A DNA stretch of 64,000 bases from Brachionus plicatilis (Eukaryota > Rotifera > Eurotatoria > Ploima > Brachionidae), in contig QEOQ01000486.1 of the NCBI GenBank assembly GCA_010279815.1, forward strand, positions 1-64,000, given 5' to 3'. A model generated the notes under the pieces. That model was given only the letters and a program-made list of their open reading frames with translations. It was not told the DNA's origin and ran no database searches. Positions 45,011 through 55,965 of the stretch are shown here, piece by piece. The position numbers and the translations under genes were made by a program. Within the stretch, counting starts at the first letter, position 1. Each line of letters starts with the position of its first letter.

Positions 45011-45020
45011 GTATTTATAC
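45011..45020 (-). promoter_or_regulatory. TATA box of the EF-hand protein gene
   Basis: GTATAAATAC on the minus strand, about 55 bp upstream of the ATG at 44958. Confidence 0.7.
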
Positions 45021-45542
45021 TTGGTAAAATAACAAAAAAATGGTATATCTGCCATAATTTAATGTTTGTCGATACAATTTTCATTGTTTTCATGATCAAT
45101 TTCAATTCAATAGTGAAATTTTTTAATGCTCATTTTATCATCAAAATCTGGCTTTTTCCCTAAGAATACTTACACCTATTTCTAAATTTTAAAATAAAAT
45201 TCCATTTTATCATTCCATTCATTTTTGCTTTAAAACTATTTTTGTATTCTAATTTGAAGAAATAAATTTTAAATTATCATTTGAAAAAAAGCTCAGAAAT
45301 TGAAAATAAATTAATTCATAATTGTTGATTGTTAAATTTTGGTTGAAAATCAGATTTTTGTTCATAGAGAGAATTTTTTTTTTAAAACTAAAATTTAATG
45401 ATTTTAAGCTCATGAAATAAACCAAGCTAATTTATTATTTAAAAATAATAATAAGATCGAAATATGGAAATGATTATCAGTGTACATCAGAAAGTCGAAA
45501 AAGACGCAGATAACAAAAGTTCCACTGTTACTTGGGCTTGGG

Positions 45543-45550
45543 TATAAAAA
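45543..45550 (+). promoter_or_regulatory. Strong TATA box without an assigned long gene
   Basis: GGGTATAAAAAG in a locally GC-richer stretch is the best TATA match in the window. The first plausible product downstream is the small spliced ORF at 45731-45946; COX10 starts 650 bp further on. Confidence 0.5.
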
Positions 45551-45730
45551 GTAAACTTTGAAAAACCGAAACAAGAACACTAAAAATTAAAATAAGAAAT
45601 TTTGGAGGTTAATAATAATCCCAGAAATATTACAAATTCTTGAATTAAAATGTCAAAAATTCATATTTTTTCTTTATTTATAGTTTGCGAAAATATAAAA
45701 ACTAAGGCTTTTTAATTTTTTATCGGTAAA

Positions 45731-45946
45731 ATGAATGCAGAAATTTTATTGAAGATCATCAACTTGGTATTTAAGCTCTATGTACTAATGATTATTTTAA
45801 TCATTAATTCTAAAAGTAATTAATTAATGAATTTTATTTAAAAAAATGTTGTTAATTTATTTTTCTAAGATGTTCAAGGACAAATTTTTCGGATACCGTT
45901 TCCATCTTCTTTTACATTTAACATCAGTGGAATTTATTTGAATTAA
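45731..45946 (+). CDS. Candidate small secreted peptide, two exons
   Basis: Exon 45731-45815 and exon 45870-45946 join in frame across a 54-bp GT-AG intron to a peptide of about 53 aa. It starts MNAEILLKIINLVFKLYVLM followed by IILIIN, a long hydrophobic N-terminus that would act as a signal peptide or anchor, and ends RIPFPSSFTFNISGIYLN. A strong TATA box lies about 185 bp upstream, with one shorter upstream ORF between. No family is recognised; it could be chance in AT-rich DNA. Confidence 0.28.
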
Positions 45947-46206
45947 TACTCAATTTTAGACCACAAAAGTTTAAAAATTTAATTTTTTCTAAATAAAAAT
46001 TTTAACTCTAATTATATGTTTTTTTCCGAAGATTAAAAAAAAAAAACATCAAACATTCTTATTGAAATATTTCAAATTTTAACTAACAAACTTGCTTGCT
46101 AACGCTAAACTCGTGCATTTAATGAAAACTAATTTTTAGAATAAATAATTTAAAAACAAATCTAAAACAAAATAAAAACTTTTTATTAAAATTACATTAT
46201 TTTCAG

Positions 46207-48317
46207 ATGGCAGATCTGTTCTTCAGCCGTGCTATCTTGGTAAATCAACTTACATTAGGAAAGCAAGTCAGAAAACTGGTATCATCTAGTATTACCACAT
46301 CTTGTTACACAACAAATCGATCATGTCATCAAAAAGAGCTAAAACTCAAAATGGTACATTTAAGTCAAAAAAAAAAATTTTTTTTAGTCAATTTATTTAG
46401 CCTTTTGTGCAAGATAAAAGATTTTATGTTCATAAAGTTAAAACAGTGGTCAACGAAAAAGAGATTAACCAGAAATTTCCCAGCTCGTCAAAGTCTGACA
46501 TAAAAGCGAAAACTTCAGTCCATTCTGTTATTGATCTGAACAAAGATTCAAAGAGGAAGGAAATAGGGTTCGAGACAGAGTCAGTAAATGATAAGGAATG
46601 GAAGGAGATACACATTGATTGGAATAAATTGCTCTCAAATTATGCCAAATTATCCAAAAAAAATTTGACTGGTAATTATTACAATGTAAAAAATTTAAAA
46701 CCTTCTAAAAAATAAAATTTCAGCTTTGGTTGTTGCCACAACAATGATGGGATGTGTGATGGCACCAGTTTCATTTAATTTATCTACATTTTTGCTAACC
46801 ACATTGGGCACTACATTGACCTCGGCATCAGCAAACACATTCAATCAAGTAAGACAATTTTTATTCATTAAAATTAAAAAATAAGTAGTGATTAAATCGA
46901 GGATGCCTATTTAAATCAATATTCGAATAAGAAGAATTTCGAATGAAAGTTAGGTTTGAATTTAATTTTTGAATATAAATAATTCTGAGTAATATACTTG
47001 AAAATAAATTTATATAAATTAAAAATTGAATTCCTAAAATATTCGAATTAAAATTTGAAAAAATAGGGTTTTTGGATCAAAAACTGAATATAATAAATAT
47101 TTGAGAAAAAAATTAGTCAAAATAAAAATTGAAAAAAATTAAATATTAAATATTAAATTAAATTTCAAATCGACTTCCATCCACCTAACCCGGCACCAGA
47201 TAACAGTTGTTCTGATTGAACCAAAACTACAAGATTACAAAAAACTTATTCAAATACTTAATTTTTCCAATATATTGTTCAAATTTAAATCTTTTTAAAT
47301 TATTTTTTGAATTTATCTAAAATTCAAGTTTTTTTTTTAAATTAAAGCTAAATTCGAATTTTGTATAAAAAGTTGTTACAACTTTTTCAATAGTCTTTTC
47401 AAATTTTGTATTTATTCAAGTTTCAGTTTGTGTCCAAAAAACTAATTCGATTTCATCACTTAAAAAAAAAGTTTAAAAAACCCAAAAAAATTTAAAAAGA
47501 TTTTTTTGACAAGTTTCTCGAAGTGCCGTATGACTCCCAAATGAATCGGACCAAAGATCGAGTATTGGTCCGAGGCCATTTGACACCATTGCACGCATTT
47601 GGCTTCGCAAGTGTAGCAGGTATTGTTGGAGTGAGCACACTTTACATTTTCGCAAATCCATTGACAGCCTTTTTGGGAGCCTCGACTCTGGTACTGTACA
47701 CTTTGATTTACACACCGATGAAGCGTTTGAGCCCGCTGAACACTTGGGTAGGTTCAATTGTTGGCGCCATTCCGCCATTGATGGGATGGACAGCCATGAC
47801 TGGACAGATTGATTTGGCATCATTGCTCCTGGCCGGAATTTTGTACTCGTGGCAGTTTCCACATTTTCATGCTCTAAGCTGGAACTTAAGAGCGGAATAC
47901 TCTCGTGCCGGGTACAGAATGATAGCTGTTTTGAACCCGAGGATATGCACATCATCCACTCTCTATCACACATTGGGCCTTACTTTTATATGCAGCTGCC
48001 TAGCACCTTTTCTTGAGTTGACCACGTGGAATTTTGCCATAGATTCTCTACCTTTTAATTTATATTTTGTGTACTTGGCCTACAAGTTCAAAGTTAACAG
48101 TGATGCTCAATCATCAAGAAAGTTATTTGGCTACAGTTTGCTTTACCTCCCGTTTGTGATGTTATTAATGCTGATTACCAAATACCCAATAGATCAACAC
48201 TCAGAAGCTAGCAATACATCGCTCTTGAAACTTCTGGAGACAAGATTGGAACATTTGAATAGACCGACAAACCAAATAAATAAAAATCAAGATTTTAATA
48301 AAATTTCTTTTGATTAA
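46207..48317 (+). CDS. COX10: COX10, heme O synthase (protoheme IX farnesyltransferase)
   Basis: Mitochondrial inner-membrane prenyltransferase that adds farnesyl to heme B, making heme O, the precursor of heme A for cytochrome c oxidase. Exons 46207-46353, 46401-46671, 46724-46848 and 47514-48317 join in frame to 448 aa. The N-terminus is Ser/Thr/Arg-rich as expected for mitochondrial import. The UbiA-family core follows: ALVVATTMMG, the first Asp-rich substrate site NTFNQFLEVPYDSQMNRTKD plus RVLVRG (N-x3-D-x2-M-x-R), YTPMKRLSPLNTWVGSIVGA, PPLMGWTAMTG, and the second site YSWQFPHFHALSWNLRAEYS, with several membrane helices. The ATG directly follows TTTTCAG, so a 5' leader intron or trans-splice site may end there. 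Confidence 0.96.
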
Positions 48318-48999
48318 TATGTTTAATTTTTGAGTTTTTTTTAAATGTTTTAATAAATTTTTGTAAATTTTAAATGCTCAAATTTATGCATTAATTAATT
48401 TAATCTTGAGGAAATGAAAATATAGCTAAATGGCGGTAAATTGAATTTTCAGATCAAATTCTCAGATCAAAACGATCATTTAAAATTTTAAAACTTTATT
48501 AATCAAATTATTGTAATAATTTTTAAGAAATAAATACTAAATGTTACTAGACATTTTATGTCTAATAATGGTTCATTATCGAATTAAAATTATCAAATTG
48601 ATTGAGCTCTAATTTATTTAACAAGAACAGTCAATAAATTAATAAGAGAATAAATTTTTACATCATCAAATATATCAGATTTTGGCATCAAAATTTCACA
48701 CAAATTTATCATCAAAAACATTTTTTTTACAGCAAATAAAAAATCAATTAATAATCAATTAAAAACTTAATTATTTTTACATCAAATTTTTTTTCTCTGA
48801 ATCCAATTAAAAAAATTATGAAACAAAAAAAATTTATAAAACATAGAGTTAAAATTTTACTTCAAAATTTAAGTAATTTGAAATGAAAAAACTATACATC
48901 AAACAAAATATTTTGAAGATTATTTTATAACTTATTGGATAAATAGAAATTTTAGCTGGTTCAGTTTCTATGGACGTATGAGCTTAAGGGCAACGCCGA
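48318..48999. other. Spacer between COX10 and LINE A
   Basis: AT-rich, no gene recognised; the right edge is where LINE linker coding sequence begins to be readable. Confidence 0.4.
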
Positions 49000-51215
49000 G
49001 TCAGCTTTTCGCAGCACTTCTTTCATATATAAAAATGGTGATTATGACAATTTTAATCAATATTTTGAGTCAATAGATTGGATAAAGATTTTTTATAATT
49101 TAACTGTTAATGAAATGTATGAGTATTTTTTGGACAAGTTTAATTTTTCTTGTAATCGTTTTATCCTAATTTATCAGTCTAACAAATAAAAGAAATTTTC
49201 ACCATGGATGAGAAGGGATATAAAATCTGGTTTAAGAAGAAAGTTTTCAGCGTGGGAAGCATTTAAAAAAAGTGGTTGGAACGCTCAAAAAAAGATGGTG
49301 TATAATAGAGCGAAAAAAGAAGCTGAGAAGTTAGTGAAAGAAGGTGTTTAAAGTTATGAAGAATCTATTGCAGGCAGTGCAAAAAGCAATCCAAAAGAGT
49401 TTTACAGATATGTGAACAACAAATCAGGTAACGGTTTTAGAGAAGTTATAAAGGCACTAAAAAATTCCGATGGAGTAGTAAGCAATGACCCTAAAGAAAT
49501 AGCCGACTTGTTAAACAAGCGTTTTCAATCGATTTTTTCAAGGGGTGATTCGAATCGTCAGTTTCCGATCTTTAATCGTAGAACGAATGTCATATGTCCA
49601 AATGATATTCACTCGATAATTAACGTTAAGACTGTTTGTGATAAGTTGAATAATTTAGACGAAAATCAGGCAGTAGGCCCCGATAAGGTAAGTGGATTTG
49701 TTCTTAAGAAAATAGCTTATTCTGCAAGCCTACCAATTATGTTAATATTCAAAAAATCAATTGCAACAGGTGAATTACCTTCCATTTGGAAGCATGCAAA
49801 TCCATTATATAAAAATGGAATTAAACTCGATCCAGGTAATTATCGTCCTGTTTCACTTACAAGTATTGTCTGTAAAATACTGGAGAGCATAATTAAAGAA
49901 CTAATGTTAATGCACTTATTGAAGAACGTTCTTTTATCTAACGTTCAACACGGTTTCGTTCCAAAAAAGTCGTGCTCTACAAATTTACTGGAAACAATGG
50001 TTATAATCTCAAGTCTACTATCTTCTGGCAATCAGATCGACATCGTATACACTGACTTTTCCAAGGCCTTTGACAAAGTTTCACATCGACTGTTACTCTA
50101 CAAGTTATCAGCTAATGGATTCGAAGGAAGAATATTAGATTGGGTGAAAAATTTTTTAGATTGAAGAAAGCAAAGAGTTGTTCTTGGTAAAGTTGAATCA
50201 GAATGGCTTGATGTTGCTAGTGGTGTTCCGCAAGTATCGGTACTTGGGCCTCTTCTTTTTGTTATTTTCATAAACGATTTGTCCGAATCTTTAAATAATG
50301 AAACAAAAGTCTATGCTGATGATATGAAAATTTTAGCAGCTGTTAACCATCTAAATGATAACTTGTCTTTACAGCACGATAAAGATACTGTTTCAAGCTG
50401 GGCGATTACATGGGCGACTGATTTAAACGTAGAAAAGTGTAAAGTTATGCATATTGGTAATAAAAATCCTCAGTTTGACTACACAATTTTTAATAAAAAT
50501 GGAACACAATCATTATATAAGACAAAATTGGAAAAGGATTTGGGTGTGTTTTTTCAGAATGATCTAAAATAGGGTGCACATGTTAGCTACTCTTCTGGCA
50601 GAGCGAATAAGATTTTGGGAATGATTTGGAAAAATTTTAAATTTTTGGACGCCAATGTAGTTAAGTTATTGTAGACCTCTTATTGAATATGGAGTTAGTG
50701 TTTGGAATCCATACCTGAAAGAAGATAAGAAGGAATTAGAAAAAGTACAACGTAGAGCTACGAAGCTGATTCCAGCCTTTAAGAATCTTGAGTATGAAGA
50801 AAGATTGAAAAGACTAAAACTTACCACTTTGGATACGAGAAGAAGAAGAGGCGATTTGATTCAGTTTTAAAATTGTAAACAGTCTAGAAACTGTTAAATT
50901 GGTAAGTGAAATCAGGTACGTTCAAAGAAATAATTATATTTTGAGGGGTCATGCAAAGATGGTTACAAGAGAACTTTTTAAAAATTGTCCATTACGGTTC
51001 AACTTGATCACAAACAGGGTTGTAAACGACTGGAACCGTTTACCAAAATTTTGTTGAAGCAAATTCATTAAATTCCTTCAAAGCAAGACTTGAATGAATG
51101 GTTTATGGTACAGAATCTGGTGTGATTGCAAAAAACTGTCACAGCCTTACGGTTTAACTCGACTTGCTCGAGTCGCAGTTATTTTTACTACTACTTACTA
51201 CTACTACTACCCGAT
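49000..51215 (+). mobile_element. LINE A: 5'-truncated non-LTR retrotransposon
   Basis: Remnant of a LINE ORF2. From about 49010 the linker after the missing endonuclease reads (SIDWIKIFYNLTVNEMYEYF, SPWMRRDIKSGLRRKFSAWE), then the reverse transcriptase: DENQAVGPDKVSGFVLKK, ANPLYKNGIKLDPGNYRPVS, HGFVPKKSCSTNLLE, the catalytic YTDFSKAFDKVSHRLLLYKL and VYADDMKI, then LIEYGVSVWNPYLKED. It is broken by stops (TGA at 50162, TAG at 50570, others) and frameshifts after about 50670. The 3' end is a CTA/ACT-rich tail near 51185-51211. Clade is near the Jockey/CR1 type by motif style only. Confidence 0.9.
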
Positions 51216-51939
51216 CGTTCTATTACGAATAATGGAATTGAATCGGACAATGCACTTGTCAAAGAATATTTTACATTCCGTAAAAAATGGCAAATGGGTG
51301 GATTTTTTCATTTTATTAATTAATTAAAAATCTTAGTCGAAAGATAAAGTTATTGGTAACAATAATTACCAAGAGTTTTTAAAAAAAATCATGTAATTAA
51401 TCTAAAAATAATGGAATTTTACATGTGATTTATTAATACTTATATCAGATTCAGAATTGAAATTAAACCAAGAGTTTCTTAAAAAAAGCCCAAAATTGGC
51501 ATCAGAAAAAAAATAGACAAATTTCGATGATTTTGTATATGATGAAAGTGTACCTTACAGATATAGAACCCGTGGTTGACCTTAACTGGTCAGAAAAGCT
51601 TAATTGAGTTTTTTTTTAATCTTTTATTCTTTTATTTTATTATTTTTTTAATGATAAAAAAAATTGTATGAATATTTTCAACTATATTAATCTAAATTTT
51701 CGTGTATTTTGATGATAAATTTTAGTTTTTTGATAAATACCACCCATTTAATAATTCAGATTTTTGCAGGAGTTTATTTCGAAATTTTTTTATCAAAAAA
51801 GTCTAACTAAATAAAAAATAAAATTTAAAAGATTTACTAAAAATATTTCTGTAAATAAATGGCTTAATTTTTTGTTTTTGAATAAAAAAATGTATCCAAT
51901 GTTGAAATAAAATTGAAAAAGTGCGATGTTTCTATGACG

Positions 51940-51970
<31 letters not shown>

Positions 51971-52500
51971 TTATGTTTCATATATTTCTTTCAGTTTCTA
52001 ATAAAAAAATAATTTAAAGCTAATATTTCATGCATTTTCAAATTTGAAATTAAACTCTTTAGTGAAATAGAAGAGTTTAATTTTTATTTGTAATTTTGAA
52101 AACATTATTGAAAATTCTATTTTCAAATTTAAAAAATTAATTAATTTATCTATTTAATCTATTAATTTATAAAATTGATGCACCTTTTTTACCTAAAATA
52201 ACTTTTCTAAGGATAAAATAAGAAATAAATAAAACATTAAAAAGATTTAAATTGATTATTGATTTGTTTTTCCAAAAAAAGAAAATTAAGATTTTAATTT
52301 AGGCCAAAAAGGTGCAACAAAGTTTGTTGCACTAAATTGTAGTATTAAAAAAGATAAATAATTCAAAAAAAGATAAATAAAGATAGAAAGAAAAAAAAGA
52401 TAAATGATTCATTTAGATTTATATTCAATCGTTTAAAAACTGGGTCTTTTCATAAAAAAAAAAGTTTTTCCTGCTTGCAATATATACTTAAAAGTAAATT
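51216..52500. other. Spacer with microsatellite and repeat relics
   Basis: Contains the inverted partner (51568-51600) of the 42891-42923 repeat, an ATT microsatellite at 51941-51974, and at 52178-52335 part of the fold-back family found complete at 58436-58796. No gene seen. Confidence 0.5.
52178..52335. repeat. Fold-back repeat family F2, central part
   Basis: GATGCACCTTTTTTACCTAA faces TTTAGGCCAAAAAGGTGCAA, and the centre (AGATTTAAATTGATTATTGA) matches, inverted, the centre of the complete element at 58436-58796. Confidence 0.7.
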
Positions 52501-52902
52501 NNNNNNNNNNNNNNNNNNNNNNNNNNNNNNNNNNNNNNNNNNNNNNNNNNNNNNNNNNNNNNNNNNNNNNNNNNNNNNNNNNNNNNNNNNNNNNNNNNNN
52601 NNNNNNNNNNNNNNNNNNNNNNNNNNNNNNNNNNNNNNNNNNNNNNNNNNNNNNNNNNNNNNNNNNNNNNNNNNNNNNNNNNNNNNNNNNNNNNNNNNNN
52701 NNNNNNNNNNNNNNNNNNNNNNNNNNNNNNNNNNNNNNNNNNNNNNNNNNNNNNNNNNNNNNNNNNNNNNNNNNNNNNNNNNNNNNNNNNNNNNNNNNNN
52801 NNNNNNNNNNNNNNNNNNNNNNNNNNNNNNNNNNNNNNNNNNNNNNNNNNNNNNNNNNNNNNNNNNNNNNNNNNNNNNNNNNNNNNNNNNNNNNNNNNNN
52901 NN
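52501..52902. other. Assembly gap (402 N)
   Basis: Undetermined bases. The two open frames that cross it are artefacts of the N run. Confidence 0.99.
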
Positions 52903-53014
52903 TAAGAAATTTTATTAAAATTAAAAAATAATCTTTATTCAAATATGTATTTTTTAGTAAAAAAAAAACAAAAACTTATTATAAATAAAAAGATAGTATA
53001 ATTATTTGACTTTT

Positions 53015-53533
53015 TTAAATACAATTGCATGATATAGATTGATTTTCAAAACCAAAATTCCATTCCCATTCCATTTTTCTGGCATTACACAAACCCCTAG
53101 CCAAAATAGGCATTAACTGGTACTGATTTTCACAATTTGAATATTTAAATTTACTCTGTATATGCTTTAAGTAAAATTTTGATACACATACGATAATGTT
53201 TATTTCGAATGGATATCGATCATACCGCTTCAATCTGACTTGACGAAAATAATTATCTTTGTCAATCACTATTAAGGGGTCTTCCTTTGTTAAGTCATGA
53301 TAGCTTCGGTCTGATTTTAGAATCAAATTACCATAGTGTTTTTCGAAAAAATAATTTGAATAGTTCAAATATTTTTTTTGAAATCGCTTTACATGAAATT
53401 CGAGTTTTTTATTGAGAAAATGGTCAGAAGGATCCTGACAATCATTTAAGGAACTCAAAATACTCGAGCTAACATGTTTATAATTAGGAAATCCATAAAG
53501 AAGTAAAGTAATAAAAATAATTTTTGAAATCAT
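53015..53533 (-). CDS. Small secreted cysteine-rich protein, IL-17-like cysteine pattern
   Basis: A 172-aa intronless frame with a hydrophobic N-terminus (MISKIIFITLLLYGFPNY) that fits a signal peptide and several sequons (NYSNY). The C-terminal half reads RYDRYPFEINIIVCVSK, a second Cys in YSNCEN, then LMPILARGLCNARKMEWEW and finally SISCNCI. The arrangement RYP..I...C, a later isolated Cys, and a terminal C-x-C after a Trp-containing strand resembles the IL-17 cystine-knot cytokines; other knot families remain possible. It has a good TATA box about 30 bp upstream of the ATG. It lies between an assembly gap and LINE remnants. IL-17 identity is a hypothesis. Confidence 0.6.
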   Translation of the reverse strand: MISKIIFITLLLYGFPNYKHVSSSILSSLNDCQDPSDHFLNKKLEFHVKRFQKKYLNYSNYFFEKHYGNLILKSDRSYHDLTKEDPLIVIDKDNYFRQVRLKRYDRYPFEINIIVCVSKFYLKHIQSKFKYSNCENQYQLMPILARGLCNARKMEWEWNFGFENQSISCNCI

Positions 53534-53560
53534 AATTTAAAAAAAAAAAGGTTTTTTATG

Positions 53561-53572
53561 ATATATTTATAG
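53561..53572 (-). promoter_or_regulatory. TATA box of the secreted cysteine-rich protein
   Basis: CTATAAATATAT on the minus strand, about 30 bp upstream of the ATG at 53533, implying a very short leader. Confidence 0.65.
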
Positions 53573-53744
53573 CAATTTTGTGACAAAGTAAAAACTGATT
53601 TTTAAACAATTATAATTTTTGTTAAGTCAAAATTTATCATTTAGACGAATTGAACGCTGTTTGTCATTGATAAAGGTAAATCATCACAATTTTGATTTTA
53701 GTTGATTCCTTATTTCATTTATAAAAATTCCTCTTCTTTATCAA

Positions 53745-54440
53745 GCAACAGTTTCCGAGCATTTGAAGGCTGCGAACTCGGCAACTATTTAGACTATTTT
53801 GGAATCGCAAACCAAGTATATCTATAAATGGTAACAAACATATCCAAAAACGCTTGATACTCTGTTTGTGAAGAAATTGTGACGTGGATCACAGTTTTTG
53901 ACTATTTGTCTTTCTATCTGGAATTCGTATGACCTTAATTGATATGTCGATTGTGTTGATTGGAATGACTGTTCATTTTTAAACACAATTTTATTAAACC
54001 AGTTTATTTCATCGAATCCCTTAACTATTTTAAACATTTGTATTAAATCACCTCTAAGTCTTCTGATTTCAAGTGTTGTCAAATTTATTTCTTGCAACCT
54101 TTTTTCATAAGATATTCTACTGATTTCAGGCACAAGCCTTGTTGCTCGTCTTTGAACAGCTTCGATGGCGTTTATGTCTTTCTTCAAATAAGGTCTCCAA
54201 ACTGTAACTCCATACTCAAGAAGAGGTCTGAAAAACGCTTTGTAAAGTCTTGATACTGAATCCTTGTTGTGGAATTTAAATGTTCTTTCTATCATTCCAA
54301 GAACATTATTTGCTTTTTTGATTGACGAATTTATGTGAGTTGTCCACTTTAAATCTTCAGATATTGTGATACCTAAGTCTTTCTCTTGTTTTGTTTTTGA
54401 AATTTGCTTATTGCCTATGAAGTATTCGTTCTACGGATTG
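53745..54440 (-). mobile_element. LINE B: 3'-terminal non-LTR fragment
   Basis: Minus-strand coding remnant of the region after the reverse transcriptase: KQISKTKQEKDLGITISEDL, SSIKKANNVLGMIERTF, FRPLLEYGVTVWRPYLKKDI, EAVQRRATRLVPEISRISYE and TLEIRRLRGDLIQMFKIVKG. It is colinear with the end of LINE A (GVSVWNPYLKED, KVQRRATKLIPAFKNLEYEE) but clearly diverged, so a different lineage or age. The reverse transcriptase itself is missing; the short direct repeats of GAAGTATTCGTTCTACGGAT near 54420-54475 lie at its 5' edge. Confidence 0.85.
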
Positions 54441-54589
54441 TACGGATTCTATGAAGTATTCGTTGTACGGATTTCTATTTATAACGAGTTCATTAAAATG
54501 AATTACAAAAAATTTTAAAAGATTATTAAAATTTAAAACTGATTTAATAAAAAGTACCTCAATTTTTTATTTTTCAATAATTTTTAGTA

Positions 54590-55435
54590 GTAGTAGTAGG
54601 AGAAGTTCTTGCTGCGACACCTAGCATGTAGAGTGTTCACCATCACCGCCGATTGGCCGTGTAGAGCTGTAGTAGCCGATTCCATTGAATTTAACTGATG
54701 GAAGTGATACAGCTCGATAATTAACAGGCTCTAATTTACTTCCTTTTTTGTAGATCGGCGACACATTTGCTCTTAGGGTAAATTACTTTATCACACAATT
54801 TTTATGCTTTTTCGCATATTTTTCACTCTTTTTCACACACATTATTTATTTCACATAACATCTTTTTTTAGCACAATTTTTCTCTCTTTTTAGCATGAAA
54901 AAAGCTGAATTAAAAATAAGATTAACTTTTTGACAAATCTTTATTTAAAACAAAATTTAGGTTATTTAGCATACAAAAAGGAATCTTATAAAATCTGTAA
55001 TTAAAATAAAATTAAGTTTATATTAAGTTTATATTTTTTTATTAATTCATGGTTCAATTTGTAAAAAAAAAAAATTTTAAGAAATATAACTATATACATG
55101 CATCGAAGTAAGTATCCAAACTAAATGTAAAACTTGGAAAATTAGCTTATTTCTTTTAAAACTCTTTTGATCACGATTTTAATGTATGCTTAATTCATAT
55201 TTCTTTTATGCGAAAAAGAGAGATTTAAATCAGAGATGTTGTTTGAAAAAAAGAGTGCTTTTCATGTGTTTTCGAGGATTTTTTGTGTGATTTTAAGTGT
55301 GCTATGCGAAATAAATAATGTGTGTGAAAAAGAGAGAAAAATATGCGAAAAAGCATAAAAAAAATATGAAAAAAACATAGACCCTTTGCTCTTATCCACT
55401 CTTTTGAGATCTTTCCTATCTCTAATGATTTTGCG
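54590..55435 (-). mobile_element. LINE C: fragment split by a nested element
   Basis: Minus-strand reverse-transcriptase fragment reading GKISKEWIRANVSPIYKKGS then KLEPVNYRAVSLPS, followed directly by a 3' end with a CTACTACTACTACTA tail at about 54590-54605. The coding sequence is interrupted at 54776-55384 by a foreign element and resumes at 55395. The jump from the RT start to the 3' tail shows a large internal deletion. Confidence 0.8.
54776..55384. mobile_element. Nested TIR element with 10-bp target duplication (MULE-like MITE)
   Basis: A 609-bp non-coding element starting GGGTAAATTAC and ending CATAGACCC, with subterminal inverted arms of about 60 bp (TTTTATGCTTTTTCGCATAT and CACACACATTATTTATTTC in opposite sense at each end). 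It is flanked by direct copies of TTTGCTCTTA (54766-54775 and 55385-55394). Removing one copy and the element restores an uninterrupted LINE coding frame, which proves the insertion. A 9-10 bp duplication with long inverted ends is typical of Mutator-like elements. Confidence 0.88.
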
Positions 55436-55965
55436 TAAAATAATTTTTGTTAATTAAAAATAAATTTTTTTTAAATTTATATGTTTTTTTTATTTAAAGA
55501 CTGAGAAAATAATAATCGAAATTGGATCGAACTAATGTTTAAAAGGATTTCCAAAAATTTTAAAATTTAAATCCCATTTTTATTTGAAAAATTTATATTT
55601 TAATTTCGCCTTGAATTAAAACGTTGCTTAATTTGATCTATCATTAAAGTAAAGGAAAATTTAGAATCATTTTTTTATTAATTATTTATTAGTTATCCTT
55701 GCCGAGCAAAATTTACTTCGGATTAATAAAAAAAATTTTCTATTTTCAATCCACAAAAATTATTAAAGATTAAAAATAAGATCATTTTTATCAACTTGGT
55801 TTTCAATTTTTATTATTATTTTCTATTTATTTGTTTTTCTGCACCGAGCTTGAGCTCCTTCAGAATTAAAAATAAATATAATATCATTCAAAAGTTTAAA
55901 CTATTTATTTAAAAAATATTTTCCATCAAAAGCAAATCAAATACAAGATAGAAAATAAAATTGAT
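55436..55965. other. Spacer with a LINE 3'-terminal hairpin
   Basis: At about 55828-55864 the minus strand reads CTGAAGGAGCTCAAGCTCGG then TGCAGAAAAACAAATAAATA, matching the LINE 3' end at 63702-63754. A degenerate version (CTTGCCGAGCAAAATTTACT) lies near 55697. No gene seen. Confidence 0.6.

Noticed and set aside
47473..47973. 166-codon minus-strand frame over COX10
   Set aside because: Antisense shadow of the COX10 core exon, which has clear family motifs.
51094..51327. 77-codon frame at the end of LINE A
   Set aside because: It runs through the LINE 3' region and the CTA-repeat tail; not a separate gene.
52433..52942. Open frames of 147-169 codons across 52.5-52.9 kb
   Set aside because: They consist almost entirely of N; artefact of the assembly gap.
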